From assembly GCA_963589425.1 (NCBI GenBank), contig CAVAKZ010000003.1, positions 36,354 through 100,353 on the forward strand: a stretch of 64,000 nt of DNA. Direction: 5' to 3'. The translations under genes and the position numbers were made by a program. Positions 42,221 to 53,800 of this stretch are shown here, one piece after another. The notes under the pieces were generated by a model. It searched no databases, had not been told where the DNA came from, and saw only the letters and a program-made list of their open reading frames with translations. This DNA comes from CAKRJP01 sp963589425. GTDB taxonomy: Bacteria; Bacillota; Clostridia; Lachnospirales; Lachnospiraceae. Position 1 is the stretch's first letter. Each line of letters starts with the position of its first letter.

Positions 42221-42731
42221 AGTTTTGGTACCGGAAGAAGACGTGAATAAAAGGATCAAGGACCTTGGAGAACAGATCAGCAAGGATTATGAGGGAAAGC
42301 AGATCCATATGATCTGTATTTTAAAGGGTGGCGTATTCTTTATGTGCGAACTGGCAAAGAGAATCAGCGTTCCTGTAACCATGGATTTTATGAGCGTAAG
42401 CAGTTACGGAGATGGAACTGTTTCTAGTGGTGTGGTTCGTATCGCCAAGGACTTAGATGAGTCTTTGGAAGGAAAAGATGTACTTATCGTTGAGGATATT
42501 ATCGATTCAGGAAGAACTCTTTACTATCTAATCGATGTGCTTCAGAAGAGAAATCCAAACAGCATTAAGCTATGTACCCTTCTTGATAAGCCGGAGCGCC
42601 GTGTAAAGGATGTTAAGGTGGATTATGTAGGACTTGACATTCCGGACGAATTTGTTGTGGGCTTTGGACTTGACTACATGCAGAAATATAGAAATCTTCC
42701 ATACATCGGTGTTGTGGAAGATGTAGAGTAG
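42204..42731 (+). CDS. hpt: Hypoxanthine phosphoribosyltransferase
   Basis: The 175-residue purine salvage enzyme converts hypoxanthine or guanine and PRPP to the nucleotide. The PRPP loop VLIVEDIIDSGRTLYYL near residue 93 and the end DYVGLDIPDEFVVGFGLDY are typical. GGAGGAGAGG precedes ATG 42204, within the end of tilS. The order tilS-hpt-ftsH is conserved across Firmicutes. Confidence 0.96.
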   Translation: MAERIKVLVPEEDVNKRIKDLGEQISKDYEGKQIHMICILKGGVFFMCELAKRISVPVTMDFMSVSSYGDGTVSSGVVRIAKDLDESLEGKDVLIVEDIIDSGRTLYYLIDVLQKRNPNSIKLCTLLDKPERRVKDVKVDYVGLDIPDEFVVGFGLDYMQKYRNLPYIGVVEDVE

Positions 42732-42747
42732 GAAGGAGTAACACAAT

Positions 42748-44598
42748 TTGGATAATAAAAGAACCAGAGGGGTTGGCGGAGCCGGTTTAGTGATCATCTT
42801 GGTTGCTGTATTTGCAGTGCTCTGGCTCACCAATCAGTTTGAATCTAGAGAGCATACCATTAGCCAGAGCCAGTTTGAAGACCTAGTGGACAAGGATAAT
42901 GTGGCCTTCGTGATTGTACATCAGAACAAAAGCGTACCTACAGGTCGGCTGGAGATTACCCTTAATGAATCTACAGATGAGGAAGATACTCTTCGCTATC
43001 TGTATGTTTCAGATGTAAATGAGATACAGGAATATCTCCAAGAGAAAAAGATAGAGTATCAGATGACAGATATACCGCAGGACGGAGTTATCTCCACCAC
43101 AGTGGTCCCTTTGATTATTACTGTCATAGCGGTATTTTTACTCTTTATGCTTATGAACCGTCAGGGAGCGGGCGGAGCCAATGCTAAGGCAATGAACTTT
43201 GGGAAAAGCCGGGCAAGACTTAGCTCACCAAAAGATAAGAAGGTGACATTTGCAGATGTGGCAGGCCTTAAGGAAGAGAAGGAAGAATTAGAGGAGATTG
43301 TAGATTTCCTTAGTAATCCTAAGAAATATACCCAGGTGGGAGCACGAATCCCCAAAGGAGTATTATTAGTAGGACCTCCGGGAACCGGTAAGACCTTGCT
43401 TGCAAAGGCGGTAGCGGGAGAGGCGGGAGTTCCCTTCTTTACTATTTCGGGATCTGATTTTGTGGAAATGTTTGTAGGTGTAGGTGCTTCCCGTGTCCGT
43501 GATCTTTTTGAGGATGCCAAGCAGAATGCACCTTGTATCATCTTTATTGATGAGATTGATGCGGTGGCTAGACGCAGAGGAACAGGTATGGGCGGTGGCC
43601 ACGATGAGAGAGAGCAGACCTTAAACCAGTTGCTGGTAGAGATGGATGGTTTTGGTGTCAACGAAGGAATTATCGTTATGGCAGCTACCAACCGTGTGGA
43701 TATTTTGGATCCGGCTATTTTAAGACCGGGAAGATTTGACCGTAAGGTCATGGTTGGAAGACCGGATGTTCAAGGACGGCAGGAGATCTTAGAGGTTCAT
43801 GCCAAGGGCAAGCCTTTAAGTGAGGAGATCGATCTCAAACAGATCGCCCAGACTACCGCAGGATTTACAGGGGCAGATCTTGAAAATCTTTTAAATGAAG
43901 CTGCCATATTAGCCGCAAAAGAAGACAGAATTTACCTTCTTCAGGAGGATATTGAGAAGGCTTTTGTAAAGGTTGGCATCGGTGCAGAGAAAAAGAGCAG
44001 GATTATTTCCGATAAGGAAAAACGGATCACAGCCTTCCATGAGGCAGGACATGCTATTTTATTTCATGTGCTTCCGGATGTGGGACCGGTTTATAGCGTA
44101 TCTATTATTCCTACGGGAGGCGCAGGAGGCTACACCATGCCCCTTCCTGAGAATGATGAAATGTTTAATACCAAGGGTAAGATGCTGCAGGATATTACTG
44201 TTGCCTTAGGTGGCCGTGTGGCTGAGGAAGAAATCTTTGATGACATTACCACGGGAGCTTCTCAGGATATTAAGCAGGCAACAGCTTTGGCGAAATCTAT
44301 GGTTACCAAGTACGGTATGTCTGAGACGGTAGGTTTGATTAATTATGACAATGAAAATGATGAAGTTTTCATTGGAAGAGATTTGGCACATAACTCCAGA
44401 GGATATGGAGAGAACGTTGCTACAGTTATTGACTCTGAAGTAAAGAGAATTATTGATGAGAGCTATGCAAGGGCAAGACATATTATCTGTAAATATGACG
44501 ATGTGCTTCATGCCTGCGCAGATTTGCTTTTGGAAAAAGAGAAAATTTCCAGAGAGGAATTTGAGGCACTGTTTCCGGCGGAGGTTTCGGAAGAATAA
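42748..44598 (+). CDS. ftsH: ATP-dependent zinc metalloprotease FtsH
   Basis: The start is TTG 42748 behind AAGGAG at nine bases. The 616 residues have two membrane segments (about 8-27 and 112-132), an AAA+ domain with Walker A GPPGTGKTLLAKAV and Walker B IIFIDEIDAVARR, the second region of homology ending RPGRFDR, and a peptidase with zinc motif HEAGH near residue 431 plus TTGASQDI. It degrades misfolded membrane and regulatory proteins as a membrane hexamer. Confidence 0.97.
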   Translation: MDNKRTRGVGGAGLVIILVAVFAVLWLTNQFESREHTISQSQFEDLVDKDNVAFVIVHQNKSVPTGRLEITLNESTDEEDTLRYLYVSDVNEIQEYLQEKKIEYQMTDIPQDGVISTTVVPLIITVIAVFLLFMLMNRQGAGGANAKAMNFGKSRARLSSPKDKKVTFADVAGLKEEKEELEEIVDFLSNPKKYTQVGARIPKGVLLVGPPGTGKTLLAKAVAGEAGVPFFTISGSDFVEMFVGVGASRVRDLFEDAKQNAPCIIFIDEIDAVARRRGTGMGGGHDEREQTLNQLLVEMDGFGVNEGIIVMAATNRVDILDPAILRPGRFDRKVMVGRPDVQGRQEILEVHAKGKPLSEEIDLKQIAQTTAGFTGADLENLLNEAAILAAKEDRIYLLQEDIEKAFVKVGIGAEKKSRIISDKEKRITAFHEAGHAILFHVLPDVGPVYSVSIIPTGGAGGYTMPLPENDEMFNTKGKMLQDITVALGGRVAEEEIFDDITTGASQDIKQATALAKSMVTKYGMSETVGLINYDNENDEVFIGRDLAHNSRGYGENVATVIDSEVKRIIDESYARARHIICKYDDVLHACADLLLEKEKISREEFEALFPAEVSEE

Positions 44599-44627
44599 TC
44601 TAGTTATATAGGGAAACAGTTCATGAG

Positions 44628-44671
44628 AAAACTTCGTGGAACAGCTAAGTAAAGTTGCTTCACGAAGTTTT
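44628..44671 (+). terminator. Terminator after ftsH
   Basis: AAAACTTCGTG (44628-44638) is the exact complement of CACGAAGTTTT (44661-44671). The stem ends in TTTT but is followed by GCC, so efficiency is unsure. Confidence 0.6.
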
Positions 44672-44698
44672 GCCATTAAAGAGAAAGGGGAAACGATC

Positions 44699-46729
44699 AT
44701 GAAGGAGCAAGCACTGTTTTGCGATGGAACTTCGGAATATGTATTTCCACCGGAACCAGATGCGTATGCAACAGTAACTTTGCGGTTTCGAACAGGAAGA
44801 GATGATGTAGACCATGTTTGGCTGGTGACAGGGGACCAACGCTATGAATTGGGAAAAGAACATTCTTGGGGAGCTTTTGACTATTATCATGTCTGTAAAG
44901 AATTGGACAAGGGTCCGTTTCGCTATTATTTTGAGATTCAATCCGGGGAAGAAATTAGGTATTATAACCAGTATGGCGTAACAGAAGATGTGCTTCCAAT
45001 CTATGATTTTATCATAGTTCCGGGATTTTCCACTCCGGACTGGGCCAAGGGTGCTGTGATGTATCAGATTTACACGGATCGCTTCTTTAACGGAGACAAA
45101 AGCAACGATGTAGAGGATAGGGAGTATTACTATATAGGAGATTACAGCGCCAAGGTAAGAGACTGGAATAAGTACCCGGCTAGTATGGGAGTAAGAGAAT
45201 TCTATGGAGGAGACCTTCAGGGAGTAAAGGATAAACTGGATTATTTAGAAAAGCTGGGAGTGGAAGTGATTTATTTTAATCCGCTTTTTGTGTCGCCCTC
45301 CAATCATAAGTATGATATTCAAGATTATGACTATATAGATCCTCACTTTGGCAAGATTGTGGAAGATGGGGGAGAGGTTTTGGCAGAAGGTGACTGCAGC
45401 AATAAGAATGCCACAAAATACCAAAAGCGAGTGACAGATTACAAGAACCTAGAAGCCAGCAACAGCTTTTTTGCAGACCTTGTGGAAGAGATCCATTCCC
45501 GGGGAATGAAGGTGATTTTGGATGGTGTGTTTAACCACTGCGGTTCCTTTAATAAATGGATGGACAGAGAGTGCATTTATGAAGGGAAAGAAGGCTATGA
45601 ACCGGGAGCCTATGTCTCGGCAGACAGCCCCTACCGGGATTTCTTCGGATTTTTTGGAGATAGGGCATGGCCTTATAATCCTAATTATGATGGCTGGTGG
45701 GGCCATGATACCTTGCCGAAATTAAACTACGAGGCTTCTGAAAATCTGGAAGACTACATTCTGTATATTGGAAGAAAATGGGTTTCTCCACCTTACAATG
45801 TAGATGGCTGGAGATTGGATGTGGCAGCAGATTTAGGCCACAGCCCGGAGTACAATCATGAATTCTGGAAAAAATTTAGAAACGCAGTAAAGGAAGCAAA
45901 TCCAAATGCCATTATTTTGGCAGAGCATTATGGAGATCCGGCAGAATGGCTAAAGGGAGATGAATGGGACAGCGTCATGAACTATGATGCCTTCATGGAG
46001 CCCCTTACCTGGTTCCTTACGGGAATGGAAAAACACAGTGATGAGTACAGAGGGGACATGCTGAATAATGCAGATAACTTCATCAAGGCCATGGCCCATC
46101 ATATGTCTCGGATGTTGACCCCATCCCTCCAGGTGGCTATGAATGAATTGTCCAATCATGATCATTCCAGATTCTTGACCAGGACCAATCATGTGACAGG
46201 CCGTGTGGCAAATCTCGGATCGGAGGCTGCTAATAAAAATGTGGATATTGCAGTTATGAGGGAAGCGGTGGTTGTGCAAATGACCTGGACAGGAGCGCCA
46301 ACTCTTTATTACGGAGATGAGGCAGGGGTTTGTGGATTTACCGATCCGGACAATCGCCGAACCTATCCTTGGGGACATGAGGATAAAGATCTGATTGAAT
46401 TTCACCGGGAAATGATTGCAATCCATAAGTTTTACCCTTCCTTGAAAACAGGCTGTATCAGACACCTGTATCTGGACTATGGAGTTATTGCTTACGGCAG
46501 ATTCCAGGATAAGGAGCAGGTGATCGTTGTGGTCAACAATCGTCCGGAATGGACCCAGCTTACGATTCCTGTATGGCAGGCAGAAGTTCCTATGAAATGT
46601 ACCTTGAACCGCTTGATGTATACCTATGAAAATGGATATACCACAGAGTATGAGGAGTACAATGTGGAGCGGGGAGAAGTAGTGTTGAATATGGGGGCAA
46701 AATCTGCCCTTGTCTTAACAAGACTATAA
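44699..46729 (+). CDS. Glycoside hydrolase family 13 alpha-glucosidase/neopullulanase-like enzyme
   Basis: The 676-residue protein has an N-terminal beta domain like CBM34 (about 1-115) and a GH13 barrel. The four conserved regions are visible: DGVFNHCG, GWRLDVAADLG with the nucleophile Asp, ILAEHYG with the acid/base Glu and LSNHDHSRFL with the stabilising Asp. There is no signal peptide, so it should act inside the cell on maltodextrins, pullulan fragments or cyclodextrins. ATG 44699 follows GAAAGGGG; an upstream in-frame ATG lies within the preceding hairpin. It has its own terminator. Confidence 0.9.
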   Translation: MKEQALFCDGTSEYVFPPEPDAYATVTLRFRTGRDDVDHVWLVTGDQRYELGKEHSWGAFDYYHVCKELDKGPFRYYFEIQSGEEIRYYNQYGVTEDVLPIYDFIIVPGFSTPDWAKGAVMYQIYTDRFFNGDKSNDVEDREYYYIGDYSAKVRDWNKYPASMGVREFYGGDLQGVKDKLDYLEKLGVEVIYFNPLFVSPSNHKYDIQDYDYIDPHFGKIVEDGGEVLAEGDCSNKNATKYQKRVTDYKNLEASNSFFADLVEEIHSRGMKVILDGVFNHCGSFNKWMDRECIYEGKEGYEPGAYVSADSPYRDFFGFFGDRAWPYNPNYDGWWGHDTLPKLNYEASENLEDYILYIGRKWVSPPYNVDGWRLDVAADLGHSPEYNHEFWKKFRNAVKEANPNAIILAEHYGDPAEWLKGDEWDSVMNYDAFMEPLTWFLTGMEKHSDEYRGDMLNNADNFIKAMAHHMSRMLTPSLQVAMNELSNHDHSRFLTRTNHVTGRVANLGSEAANKNVDIAVMREAVVVQMTWTGAPTLYYGDEAGVCGFTDPDNRRTYPWGHEDKDLIEFHREMIAIHKFYPSLKTGCIRHLYLDYGVIAYGRFQDKEQVIVVVNNRPEWTQLTIPVWQAEVPMKCTLNRLMYTYENGYTTEYEEYNVERGEVVLNMGAKSALVLTRL

Positions 46730-46741
46730 AAAATATATTTG

Positions 46742-46795
46742 AAAAAAGAGTATCCTTGGGATGTTTTGCGTCACCGAAGGGTCCTCTTTTTTATT
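46742..46795 (+). terminator. Terminator of the GH13 gene
   Basis: AAAAAAGAG (46742-46750) pairs with CTCTTTTTT (46784-46792), with an inner ATCCTT/AAGGGT stem. Confidence 0.8.
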
Positions 46796-46816
46796 TTGGA
46801 AAAATAAAAATAATGG

Positions 46817-46845
46817 TTGACAATAGGGGGTCCTTGTGCTATGGT
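46817..46845 (+). promoter_or_regulatory. Promoter of rpoB
   Basis: TTGACA (46817-46822) and TATGGT (46840-46845) are separated by 17 bases, about 80 bases before rpoB. A second TATAGT-like sequence occurs near 46875. Confidence 0.7.
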
Positions 46846-46926
46846 TAAAAATGCACTATTGTGGAATGCTATGCTATAGTGGTTTTAGTATATTCACTAA
46901 AAAATGAATGAGGAGTGAAACGTCAA

Positions 46927-49900
46927 ATGGAGAAAAACAGAATTCGCCCAATGAAAAGCGGAAGAAGTTCACGTATGAGCTATTCCAGACAAAAAGAAGT
47001 TCTTCAGATGCCTAATTTGATCGAGGTTCAGACAGATTCCTATAAGTGGTTTCTTGAGCAGGGATTAAATGAAGTATTTGATGATATTTCCCCTATTTCT
47101 GATTATAGTGGAAAGTTCAGCCTGGAATTTGTAGGATTCACCTTGTGCGAGGACGACGTAAAATACACAATTGAAGAGTGTAAGGAACGTGACGCTACAT
47201 TTGCGGCACCGCTGAAGGTTAAGGTAAGACTTCATAATAGAGAAACCGACGAGATCAACGAGCATGAAATCTTCATGGGAGATCTGCCGCTGATGACAGC
47301 TACAGGTACTTTCGTGATCAACGGAGCAGAACGTGTTATCGTAAGCCAGTTAGTACGTTCTCCTGGTATTTATTATGCCATCGGACATGATAAGATCGGT
47401 AAAGAATTGTACTCAGCTACAGTTATCCCAAACCGTGGTGCCTGGTTAGAGTATGAGACTGACTCCAATGACGTTTTTTATGTAAGAGTAGATAGAACAA
47501 GAAAGGTGCCGATTACCGTATTGATTCGTGCTCTGGGTATCGGAACCAATCCTGAGATTATTGAATTATTTGGTGAGGAGCCAAAGATTCTTGCAAGTTT
47601 TGAGAAGGATGCAGCTAGCAATTACCACGAAGGTCTTCTGGAATTATATAAGAAGATTCGTCCGGGTGAGCCTTTGGCCATCGATAGCGCAGAAAGCTTG
47701 ATCACTAGCATGTTCTTTGATGCAAGACGTTATGATCTTGCAAAAGTAGGTAGATACAAATTCAATAAGAAACTGGCTCTTAAGAATCGTATTACTGGTC
47801 ATGTATTGGCAGAAGATGTGGCAAGTGCGATCACAGGCGAAGTGATTGCGGAAGCCGGAACTAAGATCACAAGAGATCTTGCTAAAGAAATTCAGAATGC
47901 TGCAGTTCCATATGTATGGCTTGAGCAGGAAGAAAGCGAGAGAAATATTAAGGTTCTTTCCAACTTAATGGTAGATCTTCAAGCGGTTTGCGATATTGAC
48001 CCTGAAGAGGTTGGAGTTGCAGAACAGGTATATTATCCGGTTTTGGAAGGACTTTTAGAGGAAAGTGCCGGAGATGTTGAGGCTCTTAAGGATTTAATTA
48101 AGAGAGATATCCATGACTTGATTCCAAAGCACATTACCAAGGAGGATATCCTTGCGTCCATTAACTACAATATCCATCTTGAGTATGGCATTGGAAATGA
48201 TGATGATATTGACCACTTGGGAAACAGACGTATTCGTTCTGTAGGAGAGTTGTTACAGAACCAGTACAGAATCGGATTATCAAGATTGGAGCGTGTAGTC
48301 CGTGAGAGAATGACTACCCAGGATCCGGAGACCGTATCTCCACAGTCCCTGATCAATATCAAACCTGTAACAGCAGCAGTTAAGGAGTTCTTCGGATCTT
48401 CTCAGCTGTCACAGTTTATGGATCAGAACAACCCGTTAGGAGAGTTGACTCACAAGAGACGTCTTTCCGCATTGGGACCAGGTGGTTTGTCAAGAGACCG
48501 TGCCGGATTCGAGGTACGAGATGTACACTATTCTCACTATGGAAGAATGTGTCCGATTGAGACTCCTGAAGGACCAAACATCGGTCTTATTAACTCGCTT
48601 GCTTGTTATGCAAGAATTAATGAGTATGGATTTGTTGAGGCTCCTTATCGTAAGATCAACCATGACGATCCAAAGAACCCGGTAGTAACTGACGAAGTTG
48701 TCTACATGACTGCCGATGAAGAAGATAACTATCATGTAGCACAGGCGAATGAGCAGTTAGATGAAGAAGGACATTTCGTTCGTAAGAATGTATCCGGTCG
48801 TTATCGTGAAGAGACACAGGAATATGAGAGAAGCAAATTTGACTACATGGACGTATCTCCTAGAATGGTATTCTCGGTAGCTACTGCTTTGATTCCTTTC
48901 CTTCAGAACGATGATGCCAACCGTGCGCTGATGGGATCCAACATGCAGCGTCAGGCTGTACCGCTTTTATTTACAGAGGCCCCTGTTGTAGGAACCGGTA
49001 TGGAAGAAAAGTCTGCAGTAGACTCCGGTGTGGCGGTAGTTGCCACAGAAGCCGGTGTGGTAGAGCGCTCTACTTCCACAGAGATTACTATCCGTGAGGA
49101 TGATGGAAAGCTTCACAAGTATAAACTTACTAAGTTTATGCGAAGCAACCAGAGCAACTGCTACAACCAGAGACCGATCGTCTTCAAGGGAGACAGAGTG
49201 GAAGCCGGAGAAGTTATTGCAGATGGAGCATCAACTTCACAGGGCGAGATGGCTCTTGGAAAGAATCCATTGATCGGATTTATGACTTGGGAAGGATACA
49301 ACTACGAGGATGCTGTACTTTTAAGTGAGCGTCTGGTAGCTGAAGATGTATATACCTCTATTCACATTGAGGAATATGAGGCAGAGGCTCGTGATACCAA
49401 ACTTGGACCGGAGGAGATCACACGTGATATCCCCGGTGTTGGAGATGAGGCTCTAAAGAACTTAGATGAGAGAGGAATCATCCGTGTAGGAGCTGAGGTT
49501 CGTGCCGGAGATATCCTGGTAGGTAAGGTTACTCCTAAGGGAGAGACAGAGCTTACAGCAGAGGAGCGATTGCTTCGTGCAATTTTCGGTGAGAAGGCTC
49601 GTGAAGTAAGAGATACTTCTCTTAAGGTACCTCACGGAGAGTATGGTATTGTTGTAGACGCCAAGGTATTTACAAGAGATAACGGAGATGAGTTGTCTCC
49701 GGGTGTAAATCAGTCAGTACGTATTTATATCGCTCAGAAGAGAAAAATTTCTGTAGGTGATAAGATGGCTGGACGTCACGGTAACAAGGGTGTAGTTTCC
49801 CGTGTGCTTCCGGTAGAAGATATGCCATTCTTGCCAAATGGTCGTCCTCTTGATATCGTATTGAACCCACTGGGTGTACCATCCCGTATGAATATCGGTC

Positions 49901-50793
49901 AGGTGCTTGAGATTCACTTGTCACTGGCCGCAAAAGCATTAGGATTTAACATCGCTACACCTATTTTTGATGGTGCAGACGAGAATGATATTATGGATAC
50001 TCTTGATCTGGCAAATGACTATGTCAACTTAAGCTGGGAAGAGTTTGAAGCAAAACATAAAGAAGAGCTTCATCCGGATGTATTGACTTACCTCTATGAA
50101 AATAGAGATCACAGAAAACTCTGGAAGGGAGTTCCGATTTCCAGAGATGGAAAGGTTCGCTTAAGAGATGGACGTACCGGAGAGTATTTTGACAGCCCGG
50201 TAACCATTGGACACATGCATTATCTGAAGCTCCACCACTTGGTAGATGATAAGATTCATGCACGTTCAACCGGTCCTTACTCATTAGTTACCCAACAGCC
50301 GCTGGGTGGTAAAGCTCAGTTCGGTGGACAGCGTTTCGGAGAGATGGAGGTTTGGGCACTGGAAGCATACGGTGCATCTTACACCTTGCAGGAAATCTTG
50401 ACTGTGAAATCCGATGATGTTGTTGGACGTGTTAAGACTTATGAAGCAATTATCAAGGGTGAGAACATTCCTGAACCAGGTGTTCCGGAGTCCTTTAAGG
50501 TATTATTAAAAGAGCTTCAGTCCTTAGGATTGGATGTACGAGTTCTTCACAATAACGAAGAGGTTGAGATCAGAGAAAGCGTAGATAGCGGAAATACTGA
50601 TTTTAGATCCATTATTGAAGGAGACAGCAGAAGACATCGTGATAATGAGAATTTTGCAGCTCACGGATATACTCAGCAGGAAATCATGGGAGACGAGTTC
50701 GTTGACGTAGAGGAAGAAGCTGAGGAAGACGATAATGATATGAGCTTCGAAAATGATTTTGCAGAATTTGAAGAATTTAACGACGAAGAATAG
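46927..50793 (+). CDS. rpoB: RNA polymerase beta subunit
   Basis: The 1288-residue beta subunit is complete. The rifampicin pocket reads SQLSQFMDQNNPLGELTHKR, with the Asp, His and later Ser positions linked to resistance unchanged. The segments RMNIGQVLEIHL and GGQRFGEMEVWALEAYGA are family marks. It ends in an acidic tail rich in Glu and Asp. The in-frame GTG at 46915 lies within the ribosome binding site (TGAGGAG), so ATG 46927 is the likely start. rpoC follows after 14 bases; rplJ-rplL are not upstream. Confidence 0.97.
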   Translation: MEKNRIRPMKSGRSSRMSYSRQKEVLQMPNLIEVQTDSYKWFLEQGLNEVFDDISPISDYSGKFSLEFVGFTLCEDDVKYTIEECKERDATFAAPLKVKVRLHNRETDEINEHEIFMGDLPLMTATGTFVINGAERVIVSQLVRSPGIYYAIGHDKIGKELYSATVIPNRGAWLEYETDSNDVFYVRVDRTRKVPITVLIRALGIGTNPEIIELFGEEPKILASFEKDAASNYHEGLLELYKKIRPGEPLAIDSAESLITSMFFDARRYDLAKVGRYKFNKKLALKNRITGHVLAEDVASAITGEVIAEAGTKITRDLAKEIQNAAVPYVWLEQEESERNIKVLSNLMVDLQAVCDIDPEEVGVAEQVYYPVLEGLLEESAGDVEALKDLIKRDIHDLIPKHITKEDILASINYNIHLEYGIGNDDDIDHLGNRRIRSVGELLQNQYRIGLSRLERVVRERMTTQDPETVSPQSLINIKPVTAAVKEFFGSSQLSQFMDQNNPLGELTHKRRLSALGPGGLSRDRAGFEVRDVHYSHYGRMCPIETPEGPNIGLINSLACYARINEYGFVEAPYRKINHDDPKNPVVTDEVVYMTADEEDNYHVAQANEQLDEEGHFVRKNVSGRYREETQEYERSKFDYMDVSPRMVFSVATALIPFLQNDDANRALMGSNMQRQAVPLLFTEAPVVGTGMEEKSAVDSGVAVVATEAGVVERSTSTEITIREDDGKLHKYKLTKFMRSNQSNCYNQRPIVFKGDRVEAGEVIADGASTSQGEMALGKNPLIGFMTWEGYNYEDAVLLSERLVAEDVYTSIHIEEYEAEARDTKLGPEEITRDIPGVGDEALKNLDERGIIRVGAEVRAGDILVGKVTPKGETELTAEERLLRAIFGEKAREVRDTSLKVPHGEYGIVVDAKVFTRDNGDELSPGVNQSVRIYIAQKRKISVGDKMAGRHGNKGVVSRVLPVEDMPFLPNGRPLDIVLNPLGVPSRMNIGQVLEIHLSLAAKALGFNIATPIFDGADENDIMDTLDLANDYVNLSWEEFEAKHKEELHPDVLTYLYENRDHRKLWKGVPISRDGKVRLRDGRTGEYFDSPVTIGHMHYLKLHHLVDDKIHARSTGPYSLVTQQPLGGKAQFGGQRFGEMEVWALEAYGASYTLQEILTVKSDDVVGRVKTYEAIIKGENIPEPGVPESFKVLLKELQSLGLDVRVLHNNEEVEIRESVDSGNTDFRSIIEGDSRRHRDNENFAAHGYTQQEIMGDEFVDVEEEAEEDDNDMSFENDFAEFEEFNDEE

Positions 50794-50807
50794 GAAGGGG
50801 TGCCAAT

Positions 50808-53800
50808 ATGCCGGAAAATAATAACGAAACATACCAGCCAATTACCTTTGACGCCATTAAAATTGGTCTGGCATCACCTGAGAAGATTTTAGAATGGTCT
50901 AAGGGCGAGGTTACCAAGCCCGAGACCATCAACTATAGAACTTTAAAACCAGAGAGAGATGGACTTTTCTGCGAGAAGATTTTCGGACCTAGCAAGGACT
51001 GGGAGTGTCACTGTGGAAAGTATAAGAAGATTCGCTATAAGGGCGTAGTCTGCGACAAGTGTGGTGTTGAGGTTACAAAGTCCAGTGTACGTCGTGAGCG
51101 TATGGGACACATTGCCCTGGCTGCACCGGTTTCTCATATCTGGTATTTCAAGGGAATTCCAAGCCGTATGGGACTGATTCTTGATATTTCACCAAGAATT
51201 CTTGAGAAGGTACTTTATTTTGCTTCGTATATCGTATTGGATGCCGGAGAGACAGACTTGATGTACAAGCAGGTACTTTCAGAGGCAGAGTACCAGGAAG
51301 CTTACGAGAAGTGGGGAAGCGGTGCCTTCCGTGTAGGTATGGGTGCTGAGTCCATCAAAGAGCTTCTTGAGGAGATCGATCTTGAGGCAGAGTACAAGGA
51401 GCTTACTGAAGGATTAGAGGGAGCCAGCGGCCAGAAGCGTGCCAGAATTGTTAAGCGTCTGGAAGTAGTAGAAGCCTTCCGGGAGTCCGGAAATAAGCCG
51501 GAATGGATGATCATGACCAACATTCCTGTAATTCCGCCGGATCTTAGACCTATGGTACAGTTGGATGGTGGACGTTTTGCTACTTCTGACTTGAACGATC
51601 TGTATCGTAGAATTATCAACAGAAATAACCGTTTAAAGAGACTTCTTGAACTGGGAGCTCCGGATATTATTGTTAGAAATGAGAAGAGAATGCTGCAGGA
51701 AGCAGTAGATGCTCTTATTGACAATGGACGTCGTGGCCGTCCGGTTACAGGACCTGGAAACAGAGCCCTGAAGTCTTTGTCAGACATGTTAAAGGGTAAA
51801 TCAGGACGTTTCCGTCAGAACCTCCTAGGAAAGCGTGTTGACTACTCCGGACGTTCCGTTATCGTAGTAGGACCGGAACTTAAGATTTATCAGTGTGGTC
51901 TTCCAAAAGAGATGGCTATTGAGCTTTTCAAGCCATTTGTTATGAAAGAATTGGTTCAGAATGGAACTGCACACAATATTAAAAATGCAAAGAAAATGGT
52001 AGAGAGACTTCAGCCGGAAGTTTGGGATGTTCTGGAAGAAGTGATTAAAGAGCATCCGGTTATGTTAAACCGTGCCCCTACCCTTCACAGACTTGGTATT
52101 CAGGCCTTCGAGCCAATCCTTGTAGAAGGAAAGGCTATTAAGCTTCACCCATTGGTTTGTACTGCTTTCAACGCCGATTTCGATGGAGATCAGATGGCTG
52201 TACATCTTCCATTGTCAGTAGAAGCCCAGGCAGAGTGCCGTTTCATGTTGCTTTCACCAAACAACCTCTTAAAGCCTTCCGATGGTGGACCGGTTGCGGT
52301 TCCATCGCAGGATATGGTCCTTGGTATTTATTACCTGACCCAGGAAAGACCTGGATCAAAGGGCGAGGGTATGGCCTTTAAGAGTTTGAATGAAGCAATC
52401 CTTGCATATGAGAATAAGGCAGTTACCCTGCACTCTCGTGTGAAGGTTCGTGTTACTAAGACTCTTCCAAGCGGAGAAGAGAGAACCGGTGTTGTAGAAT
52501 CTACTGTAGGACGTTTCTTATTCAATGAGATCATCCCCCAAGATCTTGGATTTGTAGACCGTGAACCGGAAGAAAATAAGCTTCTTTTGGAAGTAGACTT
52601 CCTGGTTGGCAAGAAGCAGTTAAAGCAGATCCTTGAAAAGGTTATTAATACCCACGGAGCAACAGCTACTGCAGAAGTATTAGACTCTGTAAAATCTATC
52701 GGTTACAAGTATTCTACCAGAGCAGCTATGACTGTATCTGTCTCAGATATGACTGTACCGCCGGAGAAACCACAGATCATTGCAGAAGCTCAGGAGACTG
52801 TAGATAAGATTACAAAGAACTTTAAGCGTGGTCTTATTACAGAGGAAGAGCGTTACAAGGAAGTTGTTGAGACTTGGAAGGCCAGCGATGATAAGCTTAC
52901 TAAGGCTCTGTTAGATGGACTTGATAAATACAATAACATTTTCATGATGGCGGATTCCGGAGCCCGTGGATCTGACAAGCAGATCAAACAGTTGGCAGGA
53001 ATGCGTGGACTTATGGCTGATACAACCGGACGTACCATCGAGTTGCCTATCAAATCTAACTTCCGTGAAGGGCTTGACGTATTGGAGTACTTTATGTCAG
53101 CCCATGGAGCTAGAAAGGGAATGTCAGATACCGCTCTTCGTACAGCCGATTCCGGATATTTGACCAGACGTTTGGTAGATGTATCTCAGTCACAGATCAT
53201 TCATGATATTGACTGTTGCGAAAATGCACCAGAAATTCCGGGAATGTACGTAAGTGCATTTATGGATGGCAATGAGGAAATCGAGGGCTTACAGGAGCGT
53301 ATTACCGGACGTTATCTTTGTGAGGATATTAAGGATGCAGAAGGCAATGTACTGGTAAAAGCCAACCACATGGTAACACCTAAGCGTGCAGAGCTTGTGA
53401 TGAAAAAGGGTGTAGATGAGAATGGAGAGCCTCTTACAAAGATTAAGATCCGTACCGTTCTTACCTGCCGTTCTCACAATGGCGTATGTGCAAAATGTTA
53501 TGGTGCCAACATGGCAACCGGAGAGTCTGTACAGGTTGGTGAGGCAGTTGGTATTATTGCCGCTCAGTCCATCGGTGAGCCGGGAACCCAGCTTACTATG
53601 AGAACCTTCCATAGTGGTGGTGTAGCCGGAAACGATATTACACAGGGTCTTCCCCGTGTCGAGGAGCTTTTGGAGGCAAGAAAACCAAAGGGACTTGCCA
53701 TCATCACAGAGTTTGGTGGTATTGCAAATATCAGTGACACCAAGAAGAAACGTGAGATTATCGTAACCAATGAAGAAACCGGAGAATCAAAGGCATATTT

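Noticed and set aside
43161..43751. 196-codon minus-strand frame opposite ftsH
   Set aside because: It is the shadow of the well-conserved AAA+ domain, with serine- and proline-rich translation typical of antisense frames.
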